A DNA stretch of 64,000 nt from Hymenobacter sp. BRD67 (lineage in GTDB: Bacteria > Bacteroidota > Bacteroidia > Cytophagales > Hymenobacteraceae): NCBI RefSeq assembly GCF_013256425.1, contig NZ_CP053904.1, positions 3,720,001-3,784,000 on the forward strand, given 5' to 3'. The stretch's first letter is position 1, and each line of letters starts with the position of its first letter. Below the pieces are notes generated by a model, which saw only the letters and a list, made by a program, of their open reading frames with translations, did no database searches and was not told where the DNA came from. Below are positions 1 to 8,507 of this stretch, in pieces. The position numbers and the translations under genes are program-made.

Positions 1-15
1 GCAACTCATCCGCCC

Positions 16-387
16 ATGAGCACTAACCTGCCGGCCGGTGCCGGCGAGAGCGAGGCCGAGTTCAACCAGCGCTGGGACGAGCTGCTGACCGCGATGCAGG
101 AGCGCTTTGGCCGGCGGCCCGACCTCAATGCGCTGCTGCTGCTTATTGGGGTGCAGGAGCTGGGGCAGGGTGTGGCCGAGTTTACCAAGGAGCAAAAGCA
201 GGACCTGATGCACATTGCCACCTGTAAGCTCTTCAGCCTCAGCGGGCATTACGAGCTGGAGCGCACCGACGAGGAAGGCTGGCCTCATTATAAGCTGCTT
301 ACGCCGGTACCGTTTGCCAACCTCAAAGAACAGGAACGCATGCTGAAATGGCATATCCTGGAATACTTCGACTCGCTCGATGAATAA
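16..387 (+). CDS. Conserved hypothetical protein, 123 aa
   Basis: A short soluble acidic protein with no signal peptide or membrane segment. The ATG at 16 opens the frame and the stop is followed at once by a strong hairpin (393-436), so it is a complete transcription unit end. The middle (about residues 38-55) is a leucine-rich hydrophobic helix, followed by a mixed charged half that ends YFDSLDE. Codon use is like its neighbours. I recall similar small proteins in Hymenobacter relatives but know no function, and none is assigned. The gene may be co-transcribed with something left of the window. Confidence 0.7.
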   Translation: MSTNLPAGAGESEAEFNQRWDELLTAMQERFGRRPDLNALLLLIGVQELGQGVAEFTKEQKQDLMHIATCKLFSLSGHYELERTDEEGWPHYKLLTPVPFANLKEQERMLKWHILEYFDSLDE

Positions 388-392
388 GGTAC

Positions 393-436
393 GGGGCGGC
401 CTAAATATATTAATTTTAATGTATTTAGGCCGCCCC
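393..436. terminator. Hairpin terminator between the 123-aa protein and exonuclease III
   Basis: A perfect 15-bp inverted repeat (GGGGCGGCCTAAATA at 393-407, complement at 422-436) encloses an AT-rich loop. It starts six bases after the stop of the upstream gene. Confidence 0.8.
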
Positions 437-451
437 GCGTGATTACTTCTT

Positions 452-1225
452 ATGAAAATCGTTTCGTATAATCTCAACGGGCTGCGCTCGGCCCTGGGGA
501 AGGGGCTACTCGACTGGGTGGCTGCTACCCAGCCCGATGTGCTGTGCGTGCAGGAGATAAAAGCCGGTACTGCTCCGCTCGATGTGAGCGGCCTGGCGGC
601 GCTGGGTTACCGCGCCTACCTGCATCCGGCTCAGAAGCCTGGCTACAGCGGCGTAGCAACGTTTAGCCGCCTGGAGCCCAAGGCAGTGGTAGTTGGCTGC
701 GGCGAAGCGCTCTACGACTGCGAAGGCCGGGTGCTACGGCTCGATTTTGAAGGCGTATCGGTGCTGAACACGTATATGCCTTCGGGCACGAGCGGGCCGG
801 TGCGGCAAACGTTTAAGCTTGCCTGGCTGCACTGGTTCCGGACCTATGTAGCCGCGCTGCGGCAAGACGCCGCCGTGCCACCGCTCGTGATTGGCGGCGA
901 CTTCAACTGCTGCCCGGCGGCGATTGACCTGCACAACCCAAAAGCCAATCAGCACAGCCCCGGCTACACGCCCGAGGAGCGCCAGTGGTTCCGGGATATG
1001 CTGGCCGATGGCTTTGCCGACTCGTTTAGAGAGCTGCACCCCGAACTGCCCGGGCACTACTCGTGGTGGAGCTACCGGGCCGGCTCGCGGGCCCGTAACG
1101 TAGGCTGGCGGCTCGACCACCTGCTGCTCGACCAGGCGCTGCTGCCTCGGCTGCGGGGTGCCGGCCTGTGGCCCGATGCCAGCCACTCCGACCATTGCCC
1201 GGCCTGGCTGGAGCTGGGAGCCTAG
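452..1225 (+). CDS. xth: Exodeoxyribonuclease III (AP endonuclease family)
   Basis: 257 aa, the usual length for the exonuclease III/ExoA branch of the endonuclease-exonuclease-phosphatase fold. It acts in base excision repair, cutting DNA 5' of abasic sites with Mg2+. Visible family motifs are the N-terminal SYNLNGLRSAL, the metal-binding glutamate in VQEIKAG (about residue 35), NTYMPSG, GGDFNCCP, the DNA-binding RNVGWRLDHLL, and the C-terminal catalytic SHSDHCP with the Asp-His pair. It is a monocistronic gene between two hairpins, convergent with the next gene. All key residues are present, so I expect an active enzyme. Confidence 0.95.
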   Translation: MKIVSYNLNGLRSALGKGLLDWVAATQPDVLCVQEIKAGTAPLDVSGLAALGYRAYLHPAQKPGYSGVATFSRLEPKAVVVGCGEALYDCEGRVLRLDFEGVSVLNTYMPSGTSGPVRQTFKLAWLHWFRTYVAALRQDAAVPPLVIGGDFNCCPAAIDLHNPKANQHSPGYTPEERQWFRDMLADGFADSFRELHPELPGHYSWWSYRAGSRARNVGWRLDHLLLDQALLPRLRGAGLWPDASHSDHCPAWLELGA

Positions 1226-1250
1226 CATGGCGTGGGCTTCAGTATAAACA

Positions 1251-1283
1251 CAAAGCCCCGCAGCTTTACAGCGGGGGGCTTTG
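1251..1283. terminator. Bidirectional terminator between convergent genes
   Basis: CAAAGCCCCGC at 1251-1261 pairs with GCGGGGggCTTTG at 1271-1283 across a short AT loop. It has T/A tracts on both sides and lies between the convergent exonuclease III gene and the T9SS protein gene. Confidence 0.8.
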
Positions 1284-1326
1284 TGGCTCAACTTTTTACA
1301 GAAAGGGTGACGCTTGTGCTCATCGG

Positions 1327-3489
1327 CTACTGCCCGGCTACTACCAGCCGCTGTGTCGTCAATGCCAGGCCCGCTGGGCTGCGCAGCACCACCTGGTACA
1401 AGCCAGGTGCCAGCGAAGCAGTGGAGATATGCACCAGATTGGCGGCTGCTTCGGGGCTTAGTACCTGGCTGCTTAGCAGCTGCCCCAGGCTTGAATAGAC
1501 ATTCACCGAAGTGCCGGCCACAAGTGCCGAGCTGCTGCCCAGCGTTACCTGCGCGGTAGTAGTGGCCGGGTTGGGGTAGAGCGAGAAACTAACCGGGGCA
1601 TTACTGGGAGCCAACACTACCACCGGTGAGAGCGTGGCGTGGCCATTTATATCGAGCTGACGCAGACGGTAGTACAAGGTGCCAGTAGCCTGGGCAGCAG
1701 TTTCGTCGCCCAGCTTATAGCTGTGCTGGCTCCCACTGGTACCAGCGCCGGCTACTTGCCCCATGGCCACAAAGCTGGCGGCCGGGTCGGCAGTGCGCTC
1801 CACCACGAAGCCCGCATTATTGAGCTCGGTGGCGGTGGTCCAGCTGATTTCGGCCGCGCCCGTGCCGGCTATGCGGCGCACGGCCAGGCTCAGCAGCGTT
1901 ACGGGCAGCGGGCCGGTGGGGGGCACTATCTTCAACGAGCCATTCGAGCTGTCAGAAAATGCATAGTAAACGCTGGTACTGCTGGCAGCAGTGGCCAGAC
2001 CACTCATCTGAATACCCACTTTCGAAAAGTCTTTGGTTGTATTAAAGCTCACGGTCTGGCGGCCATCAGGCAGTACGCCCAGGCTGAGCAGCGACGAGCC
2101 GGAAGCCGTTTCGAGCACGTTGCCGTTGTCGTCGTAGGTTACCAGGGTCATGCGGCTGAGCGCGGCAATATCGAGGGGCGTGTTGCTGCCAATGACCATG
2201 CCGGCCCGGTTGCCGGCGTTGCCTTTGCCATTGAGGTCGAGCTGCAAGCCTACCCAGTTGGCTACGCCAACCCCCACGTTGATGGTGGCGGCCGAGTTGG
2301 GGTCGCCGGCGGCATTGGCGGGTGAGGTAACCGAGCAGGCTACGCAAATGCCGCTGGACGAGGCAGCGTAGTGACCAGTAGGGGTAGCAAAGCTGGAAAG
2401 CGTTTGCTGGGGTGTAGTGGAGGCCACTCCCACTCCGTAGTATAGCTGGAGGTTGTCGAGGGCCGATACGGCATCGCTACGCTCAATAGATACGGCATCG
2501 AAAGGCATCGTTGCCTGGAAGCTTACCAGCGACTTGCTATCGGGCAGCAGCCCCAGGCTCAGCAGCGAAGCCCCCGAGGCAGTTTCCTGCAACACCCCGT
2601 TCTTATAGGTTTTCAGGGTAAGGTGGCTTAGCACACTAGCATCGAGCACCGTGTTATCCTGCCCGATGACGAAGCCGGCCTGGTAGCCGCCGGGTGCCGT
2701 GCCGTTGAGCCCTACCGTGAGCTGAGCCGGGCAGTTTACCGAAAGCAGGCTGCTGAAAGTAGCGTAATTAGTGGGGTCGCTGTCGGCGGCCTGGCCGGCG
2801 TTGCTCACCTTATCGGTGCAGCCAGTTACGCTATACGGGCTGGTAGTGGCCGCACTATTGGAATTTGACGTAAGGCCGGTGACCTGCGCGGCCGTGTTCG
2901 GGCCGATGCCGTAGGCATAGTACACATCAACCTTGCTGCCCAGGCTGATTGCCGAGCCGAACTCGACCTCTACTTGGTCGAAGGGAGCCGTCGCAATCAG
3001 CTCTAGCTGCGAGGGGCTGCCTTTGCCCGCCAGTAGCTGTGCCTGAGCGGCCGTCCCGGTTACCACCTGCTGGTCTTGCGGCACTGTGGGCGTGGGCCCC
3101 GAGCTTAGGTAAGTGCGGATGGTAACCGTACCCAGGGCATTGCCCCCGAGCAGCGCGCTGGTAGTCGAAAGGAGAATGCCAGCGCGGTAGCCCGGCTGCC
3201 CTACCCCGTTGAGCTGGTATCTGAGCTTGGCCGACCCGGCCACCGGAATATTCACCTCCGCCGATAGTGCAACGCTGGTGGCGGGGGTGGTCACGTTGGT
3301 ATTGACTCCGCTGCACCCCACCACGCAAACCAGCGGCGTGGAGGTTTTGGGAGCACCTGTCGAGTAGTAGGCGGCCGCGTGGGCCTGCTGCATCACAAAT
3401 GGAAATGCCAGCAAAAGGGCTGATAATACTACAGCTTTTGAAATACCCCGCACCATGCGGGTAAATTTCACTATTTCGAGAGTAAGCAT
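1327..3489 (-). CDS. Secreted T9SS type A sorting domain protein with three internal repeats, 720 aa
   Basis: A signal peptide (charged start, hydrophobic core to about residue 38 ending QQAHA) and a C-terminal sorting domain (about 640-720, with LYPNPATT, GQLL, LAPGLYQVVL) mark a cargo of the type IX secretion system. This is released or anchored at the outer surface in Bacteroidota. Between them lie three divergent copies of a roughly 140-residue module (about 50-200, 222-355, 380-515). Each has a GYRAG/GYQAG/GNRAG turn, a TLxTY strand and a terminal VYYAF/LYYGV motif. A linker of the common LPVTLLSL...ELNNAGFVVERT type follows (about 530-635). The function of the repeated module is unknown; it may be a beta-sandwich adhesin-like domain. 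The gene is divergent from the sigma-54 activator at 3797. Confidence 0.85.
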   Translation of the reverse strand: MLTLEIVKFTRMVRGISKAVVLSALLLAFPFVMQQAHAAAYYSTGAPKTSTPLVCVVGCSGVNTNVTTPATSVALSAEVNIPVAGSAKLRYQLNGVGQPGYRAGILLSTTSALLGGNALGTVTIRTYLSSGPTPTVPQDQQVVTGTAAQAQLLAGKGSPSQLELIATAPFDQVEVEFGSAISLGSKVDVYYAYGIGPNTAAQVTGLTSNSNSAATTSPYSVTGCTDKVSNAGQAADSDPTNYATFSSLLSVNCPAQLTVGLNGTAPGGYQAGFVIGQDNTVLDASVLSHLTLKTYKNGVLQETASGASLLSLGLLPDSKSLVSFQATMPFDAVSIERSDAVSALDNLQLYYGVGVASTTPQQTLSSFATPTGHYAASSSGICVACSVTSPANAAGDPNSAATINVGVGVANWVGLQLDLNGKGNAGNRAGMVIGSNTPLDIAALSRMTLVTYDDNGNVLETASGSSLLSLGVLPDGRQTVSFNTTKDFSKVGIQMSGLATAASSTSVYYAFSDSSNGSLKIVPPTGPLPVTLLSLAVRRIAGTGAAEISWTTATELNNAGFVVERTADPAASFVAMGQVAGAGTSGSQHSYKLGDETAAQATGTLYYRLRQLDINGHATLSPVVVLAPSNAPVSFSLYPNPATTTAQVTLGSSSALVAGTSVNVYSSLGQLLSSQVLSPEAAANLVHISTASLAPGLYQVVLRSPAGLALTTQRLVVAGQ

Positions 3490-3522
3490 GACACCAATTT
3501 GTAAAAGTTGAGCATGCTCTCA

Positions 3523-3796
3523 TTACTACAAGTTGGGAGCCATTTCCATAATTACTTTATTATCAATAACATTTGTTAATTCCTATGTTATTGATTTATC
3601 CTAAAAAGATTCCTGTTTTAATAAAAAAGCAATCCATTTGACATTTTTTGCTCGTAAATAGCTTGATTGTAAACTTTCTCCCGGAATTTTACAGAAAATA
3701 CTCGAAATCCGCAGCAGGCATGATTTATAATTTTACCAATATTTTATTGTCGCTTGAATTGCCAGTTACTGCTTTCGCATCAAATTCAACCTGCAT
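3523..3796. promoter_or_regulatory. AT-rich divergent intergenic region
   Basis: About 270 bases separate the divergent T9SS gene (start 3489) and the sigma-54 activator gene (start 3797). The stretch is strongly AT-rich compared with the flanking genes and has no ORF. I see no clear TAnnTTTG box or -24/-12 element. It presumably holds both promoters. Confidence 0.4.
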
Positions 3797-5185
3797 ATGA
3801 AGGCATCTGGCTCTTTTCATATTTGGCTCATTGCGCCCGACAGCAATTATATAATGCGCTTGTGCCACCGCTTGAGCCTGAATCCGGACCATGTGGTTCG
3901 GCGCTTCACAACGGTGGCACAGGCGCTGGCCTACCGGCTGCCCACCGCGGCAACACCGGGGGCGCTTATCCTGGATGGCGACGGGCCGGAAGGGATACCC
4001 CTGCGGCTGGTGCGCAAGCTCCGCGAGCGGCTGCCAACGGCTCACTGCTACATTGTGGCCAGCCAGCCTACTGTGGAAGAGAAAGCCGAGCTGCAAAGCC
4101 AGGGTATTACAAACTACCTGGCTAAAGAGCCAGGCAGCCCCGAGCAGCTGTGGCAGGCGATGACCCAGGCCCGGCACCAGCCGGCTCTCCCACCTCCAGC
4201 CACGGCCGAGCTAAGACCGGATGGCCAACTGCTGGGGCAGCACGCCAGCATCCGGCAGGTGCGCGAGCTCATTGCCAAGGCAGCCCGCACGACCATTACC
4301 GTATCGGTAACGGGTGAGACCGGCACGGGCAAAGAGCTGGTGGCGCAAGCCATTCATGCGCAATCGGCGCGGGCCGGGCAGCCTTTCGTGGCCATCAACA
4401 TGACGGCTATTCCGCGCGAGCTGCTCGAAAGCGAGCTGTTTGGCCATGAGAAGGGCTCCTTTACCGGGGCAGCTACCCGGCGCATCGGCCGCTTCGAGGA
4501 AGCGAATGGCGGCACGCTTTTTCTGGACGAGATTGCCGACCTGGAGCTGGGGCTGCAAGCCAAGCTGCTGCGGGTGCTTCAGGAGCGCGCCGTGACGCGG
4601 GTTGGCGGCAGCCAGGCCATTCCGTTCGATGCCCGCTTGGTGGTAGCCACCCACCGCGACCTCGCCGCCGAGGTGCAGGCCGGGCGCTTTCGCGAAGACC
4701 TGTATTATCGCTTGCTGGGGATGCCCATCGAGCTGCCGCCGCTCCGAAGCCGGGGCCAGGATATTCTGCTGCTGGCCGAGTCGTTTGTGCAGTCATTCAG
4801 CCTATTGAATAAGCTGCCGCTGCGCTCGCTCAGCCCAGCGGCCCGCGAGCACCTGCTGAGCTATGACTTTCCGGGCAATGTGCGCGAGCTGAAAGCGATG
4901 GTAGAGCTGGCCACCGTGCTGGCCGATGGCGAGATGCTCGAACCCAGCGACATCCCGCTGCGGGTACCCTTGGGCTCGCTGGCCGGGCTGCCGGGCGCAA
5001 CCGACCAGACTGCCCTGGTATTTCCTTCCCTGCGCGAGCAGACGCTGGCTATTATGCAAAGCTGCCTCAACGCGATGCAAGGCGACGTAGTAGCGGCCTC
5101 CAACCGCCTGCGGGTGGGCCGCTCGACGCTCTATCGCCTCATTCAGAGCGGGCATTTGCACCTGCCACCGGGTGCCCGTGGCTAA
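3797..5185 (+). CDS. Sigma-54-dependent NtrC-family transcriptional activator
   Basis: 462 aa in three parts. Residues 1-125 form a receiver-like domain with a weak phosphorylation site (LILDGDG, Asp60/Asp62) and no canonical DxxMP. Residues about 145-375 are the AAA+ domain with Walker A GETGTGKE (173-180), the sigma-54 contact loop GSFTGA (220-225, Ser in place of the usual Ala) and Walker B LFLDEI (about 241-246). The C-terminal part is a Fis-type helix-turn-helix (ASNRLRVGRSTLYRLI). It activates sigma-54 promoters by ATP-driven remodelling; the partner sigma-54 is encoded at 33964-35573. No cognate kinase is adjacent. The degenerate receiver suggests a non-standard input signal. Confidence 0.9.
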   Translation: MKASGSFHIWLIAPDSNYIMRLCHRLSLNPDHVVRRFTTVAQALAYRLPTAATPGALILDGDGPEGIPLRLVRKLRERLPTAHCYIVASQPTVEEKAELQSQGITNYLAKEPGSPEQLWQAMTQARHQPALPPPATAELRPDGQLLGQHASIRQVRELIAKAARTTITVSVTGETGTGKELVAQAIHAQSARAGQPFVAINMTAIPRELLESELFGHEKGSFTGAATRRIGRFEEANGGTLFLDEIADLELGLQAKLLRVLQERAVTRVGGSQAIPFDARLVVATHRDLAAEVQAGRFREDLYYRLLGMPIELPPLRSRGQDILLLAESFVQSFSLLNKLPLRSLSPAAREHLLSYDFPGNVRELKAMVELATVLADGEMLEPSDIPLRVPLGSLAGLPGATDQTALVFPSLREQTLAIMQSCLNAMQGDVVAASNRLRVGRSTLYRLIQSGHLHLPPGARG

Positions 5186-5287
5186 ATGCCCGAATTTTAG
5201 TGTAACCCTCCTCGGGTTGCGTCGGTTAAAAGACTCGTAGCCCTGGCTGCTGGCCCGGACTTTTCATTTCACCTGACTTTTACCGCT

Positions 5288-5392
5288 ATGTTTTTCTTAT
5301 TTTTTGCGCTCGTAGTAGCTACTGCTCTGTTGGCCATGGATACCGCCCGCCGGGTTCGTAACATGGTAAGCCCCGCGCACGTGGCAGCCTAG
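5288..5392 (+). CDS. Putative 34-aa single-pass membrane peptide
   Basis: ATG at 5288 opens a 34-codon frame. It encodes a hydrophobic N-terminal helix (MFFLFFALVVATALLAM) followed by a basic stretch (TARRVRNM) and a short tail ending AHVAA. A strong terminator (5415-5447) follows 22 bases after the stop, which supports a transcribed unit. The topology resembles other tiny Bacteroidota membrane peptides. No family is recognised and the function is unknown. Confidence 0.45.
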   Translation: MFFLFFALVVATALLAMDTARRVRNMVSPAHVAA

Positions 5393-5414
5393 GGCCCGCA
5401 GCCGGGCTCCGAAA

Positions 5415-5447
5415 CAGAAAAAGCAGCCTGTCAGGCTGCTTTTTCTG
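5415..5447. terminator. Bidirectional hairpin terminator
   Basis: CAGAAAAAGCAGCCTG (5415-5430) and its complement (5432-5447) form a long stem with T/A tracts on both sides, between the 34-aa ORF (+) and the convergent T9SS gene (-). Confidence 0.8.
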
Positions 5448-5476
5448 TTCTAAACCTGCGCTATTCCTTACTCACG

Positions 5477-5857
5477 CTACCGGATAACCAGCTTGCAGAG
5501 CTGGCTCGAGTTATCGGCTTCGAGCTTTACGTAATAAAGCCCATTAGCAAACCGACTCAGGTCCAGAGTTTTGGTATAGCGCTCGTTGAGCTCGGTGAGC
5601 GTTTCGTGGTACATAACGGTGCCGATAACATTGAGCACGCTTACCTCTACCTTGCGGCCTTCGAGGCCACTGATGGTGAGGTGCACAATGCCCGTGCTGG
5701 GGTTCGGATAGACAACCAGAGTATGGTCGTCGAGGGCCGGACGAATAATAGCCTGATGCGCGCCAGTAATACCAATAGCCCGGGCAGGCGTAAGGCCGCC
5801 CATAATAATGCCCAGGCTGGCAACCCACAGAAAAATTAAAAGTAAGGGTTTTTTCAT
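5477..5857 (-). CDS. Small secreted T9SS type A sorting domain protein
   Basis: 126 aa from the ATG at 5857. The longer frame to 5929 would put 24 unlikely residues before a clear signal peptide (MKKPLLLIFLWVASLG, ending PARA). About 85 residues form the T9SS type A C-terminal domain: VVYPNPSTGIVHL, GTVMYHETL, LSRFANGLYYVKL, CKLVIR. Almost nothing lies between the signal peptide and the sorting domain, so this is essentially a free sorting domain. It may be a surface tag or a remnant of a larger protein. A Bacteroidota -7 box lies at 5934-5927. Confidence 0.8.
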   Translation of the reverse strand: MKKPLLLIFLWVASLGIIMGGLTPARAIGITGAHQAIIRPALDDHTLVVYPNPSTGIVHLTISGLEGRKVEVSVLNVIGTVMYHETLTELNERYTKTLDLSRFANGLYYVKLEADNSSQLCKLVIR

Positions 5858-5926
5858 AATACTATCAACCTGAACACAGTAGCAGGGTAGGATAAAAGTT
5901 AACGGCGAACCTGTATTTTGGTTTCG

Positions 5927-5934
5927 CAAAAGTA
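5927..5934 (-). promoter_or_regulatory. -7 promoter element (TACTTTTG)
   Basis: On the minus strand TACTTTTG matches the Bacteroidota housekeeping -7 consensus TAnnTTTG, about 70 bases upstream of the 5857 start. No clear -33 TTTG was seen. Confidence 0.45.
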
Positions 5935-5997
5935 CGCCCGTCTTTGTTCTACTATACGTCTACTTATCCTAAACCGGATTTTTTTCCGGGTAAATCT

Positions 5998-7149
5998 GTG
6001 ATTTCAACCGATTATTCTGCCGCGCACCTTACGGTGCTGCTCGTGGGCGGCGGCCTGGCCGGGCTGGCGGCGGCGCTTGACCTGGCCCGGCGCGGCCACC
6101 GCGTGGTAGTGGTAGAGCGGCGGCCGTATCCCTTTCATCGGGTGTGCGGCGAGTATGTGAGCAATGAGGTGCTGCCCTACCTGCGCCGTCTCGGGGCCGA
6201 CCCGGCCGGCCTGAACCCCGCCGGGATTTGCCGGTTTGGGCTTTCGTCGCCGGCCGGGCGGCTGTTGGCCAGCCCGCTCGACCTGGGCGGCTTTGGGGTA
6301 AGCCGCTATGAGCTCGACCATTTTTTATACCAGCAGGCCCTGGCCCAGGGCGTGGAGTTTCTGTTTGCCACCGTGGCCGATGTGGCATTTGACGCGGCAG
6401 CTGACCACCACACCGTAACCCTGGCCGATGGGCGCCAGCTGCGGGCGCGGCTCGTGCTGGGCACCTACGGCAAGCGCAGTGCCCTCGACCGGCAGCTGGG
6501 CCGGCCGTTTTTTGGGCAGCGCTCGCCTTACCTCGGCGTAAAATATCACTTGCAGCTGCCCGGCTTTGCCCGCGATATAATTGAGCTCCACAACTTTCGC
6601 GACGGCTACGCTGGTATTTCGGCCATTGAGGAGGATAAGCTCTGCTTTTGCTACCTCACCACCCGCGCCAACTTAAAGGTCGCCGGCGGCACCATTGCGG
6701 CGCTTGAAAGCGAGGTGCTGGCCCGCAACCCCCGCCTGGCCGACATCTTGCATAATGCAAAAAACCTATATTCGCAGCCCGAGGTTATCAACGAGATTTC
6801 TTTCGCGCCCAAGCGGCCTGTGGAGCAACACCTGCTGATGGTAGGCGACGCGGCCGGGCTCATTACGCCGCTCTGCGGCAATGGCATGGCCATGGCGCTG
6901 CACGGCGCCGCGCTGGCCGTCCCGCTGGCCGACCGCTTTCTGCGCGGCCAGCTGCCGCGCCCGGCGCTGGAAGCTACTTATGCCCGCGCGTGGCAGCAGC
7001 AATTTGGCACCCGGCTACGCGTGGGGCGGGCGGTGCAGCATCTGTTTGGTGGCCCGGTGCTGAGCGAGCTGGTAGTAGGGGGCCTGCGGCACTGGCCCGC
7101 GGCCGTACGCACGCTAATGCGGCAGACCCACGGTAAGCCCTTCTCCTAA
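5998..7149 (+). CDS. FAD-dependent oxidoreductase (geranylgeranyl reductase/FixC-like)
   Basis: 383 aa from the GTG at 5998. The open frame extends to a TTG at 5944, but the Rossmann strand starts right after the GTG. The N-terminal dinucleotide fold shows LLVGGGLAGLAAALDLARRG with an acidic strand end VVVVERR. The second FAD motif is HLLMVGDAAGLITPLCGNGMA. It belongs to the family of flavoproteins that includes geranylgeranyl reductases and polyketide-tailoring hydroxylases. Its position, 149 bases before a type III polyketide synthase on the same strand with a methyltransferase nearby, suggests oxidation or reduction of that polyketide. The family and FAD binding are well supported; the substrate is inferred. 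Confidence 0.85.
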   Translation: MISTDYSAAHLTVLLVGGGLAGLAAALDLARRGHRVVVVERRPYPFHRVCGEYVSNEVLPYLRRLGADPAGLNPAGICRFGLSSPAGRLLASPLDLGGFGVSRYELDHFLYQQALAQGVEFLFATVADVAFDAAADHHTVTLADGRQLRARLVLGTYGKRSALDRQLGRPFFGQRSPYLGVKYHLQLPGFARDIIELHNFRDGYAGISAIEEDKLCFCYLTTRANLKVAGGTIAALESEVLARNPRLADILHNAKNLYSQPEVINEISFAPKRPVEQHLLMVGDAAGLITPLCGNGMAMALHGAALAVPLADRFLRGQLPRPALEATYARAWQQQFGTRLRVGRAVQHLFGGPVLSELVVGGLRHWPAAVRTLMRQTHGKPFS

Positions 7150-7298
7150 ACCCGACCTGGACCCGCCCGTAAAGCGGAGCGCTCCAAATACGCCTGGTAA
7201 TCGTACGTAGGCGGCCAAGCATATCAACAGTGAAATTCCCTCAGCCCAATTGGGGCCGTGCTACCAGTGCGTAAACTTGCGTTTCTAACCTCCCCCTA

Positions 7299-8414
7299 AT
7301 GCCCAGCTACCTGGGTGCCATTGGCACCGCTACACCCGCCCACCGCCTCGCCCAGCCAACCATAGCCGATTTTATGGCCGAGGCCCTGGCATTGGATGCG
7401 AGCGGCACCCGCAAGCTGCGGGCGCTGTACCGGGTGTCGGGCATCGAGCATCGCCACTCGGTACTGGCCGACTACGGCCGGGCCAACGGCGACTACGACT
7501 TTTTTCCGAATACGCCAGGCCTGGAGCCTTTTCCGAGCGTGAGCCAGCGCATGGCTGCCTACCGGCGCGAGGCGCTGCCGCTGGCCCTGGCCGCCGCTGA
7601 AGCTTCTTTGCGCCAGGCGCCTGGCGTGAAGGCCGCCAGCCTGACGCACCTCATTACGGTCAGCTGCACCGGCATGTACGCGCCTGGCCTGGATATCGAG
7701 CTGGTGGCGGCGCTGGGCCTGCCGGCTTCCGTGCGCCGCACCTGCGTCAACTTCATGGGCTGCTACGCGGCCGTCAATGCGCTGCGCCTCGCCGATAGCA
7801 TCTGCCGGGCCGACCCGGCCGCCCGCGTGCTGGTAGTGAGCGTGGAGCTATGCACCCTGCATTTCCAGAAAAGCCACGAAGAAGACCACCTGGTTAGCAA
7901 CGCGCTCTTTGCCGACGGAGCGGCGGCCTGCCTGGTGCTGGGCCAACCGCTGCCCGGCCCCGCGCCCTGCCTGGCTTTCCGGGCCTTTCACTGCGGCCTT
8001 GCGCCCGAAGGCACCAAGGATATGGCCTGGCACATCGGCGACTTCGGCTTTGAGATGACGCTCTCCGGCTACGTACCGGCGCTGATTCAGCGCGGTATCG
8101 GGCAGCTCACGGCCGATTTATTGCAGGACCTGCCGGTGCGGCGTGAGGATATTCGCCACTTCGCCCTGCACCCCGGCGGACGTAAGATTCTGGAAGCCAT
8201 CGAACAGGCGCTGCACCTGAGCAAGCACGACAACCGCTACGCCTACCAGGTGCTGCGCGACTACGGCAACATGTCGTCGGCCACGGTGCTCTTTGTGCTG
8301 CGCGAGCTGTTGGCCGCCGCTACGCCCGCCGATAACGGGGCGCCCGTGCTCAGCTGCGCCTTCGGGCCGGGGCTGACGATGGAGGCCATGCTGCTACAAA
8401 TCAGCTACGAGTAG
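7299..8414 (+). CDS. Type III polyketide synthase (chalcone/stilbene synthase family)
   Basis: 371 aa, full length for the family. The catalytic triad is intact: Cys155 in NFMGCYAA, His291 in LHPGGRKI and Asn324 in YGNMSSAT. The enzyme condenses a CoA- or ACP-bound starter with malonyl-CoA units and cyclises the chain. Bacterial relatives make alkylresorcinols, alkylpyrones or phloroglucinols. It follows the flavoprotein gene on the same strand, and a class I methyltransferase sits at 9492-10205. The trio resembles the synthase/methyltransferase/flavoprotein set of Streptomyces srsABC (methylated phenolic lipids). The exact product cannot be read from sequence. Confidence 0.92.
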   Translation: MPSYLGAIGTATPAHRLAQPTIADFMAEALALDASGTRKLRALYRVSGIEHRHSVLADYGRANGDYDFFPNTPGLEPFPSVSQRMAAYRREALPLALAAAEASLRQAPGVKAASLTHLITVSCTGMYAPGLDIELVAALGLPASVRRTCVNFMGCYAAVNALRLADSICRADPAARVLVVSVELCTLHFQKSHEEDHLVSNALFADGAAACLVLGQPLPGPAPCLAFRAFHCGLAPEGTKDMAWHIGDFGFEMTLSGYVPALIQRGIGQLTADLLQDLPVRREDIRHFALHPGGRKILEAIEQALHLSKHDNRYAYQVLRDYGNMSSATVLFVLRELLAAATPADNGAPVLSCAFGPGLTMEAMLLQISYE

Positions 8415-8507
8415 GGATATATATTAAAATAAATTTCTTATTATATATTTACCATTAACATTAAGGGGTGAGCAGTCATCGTTCATGGAACGTAAAAAAA
8501 GTTGAAA

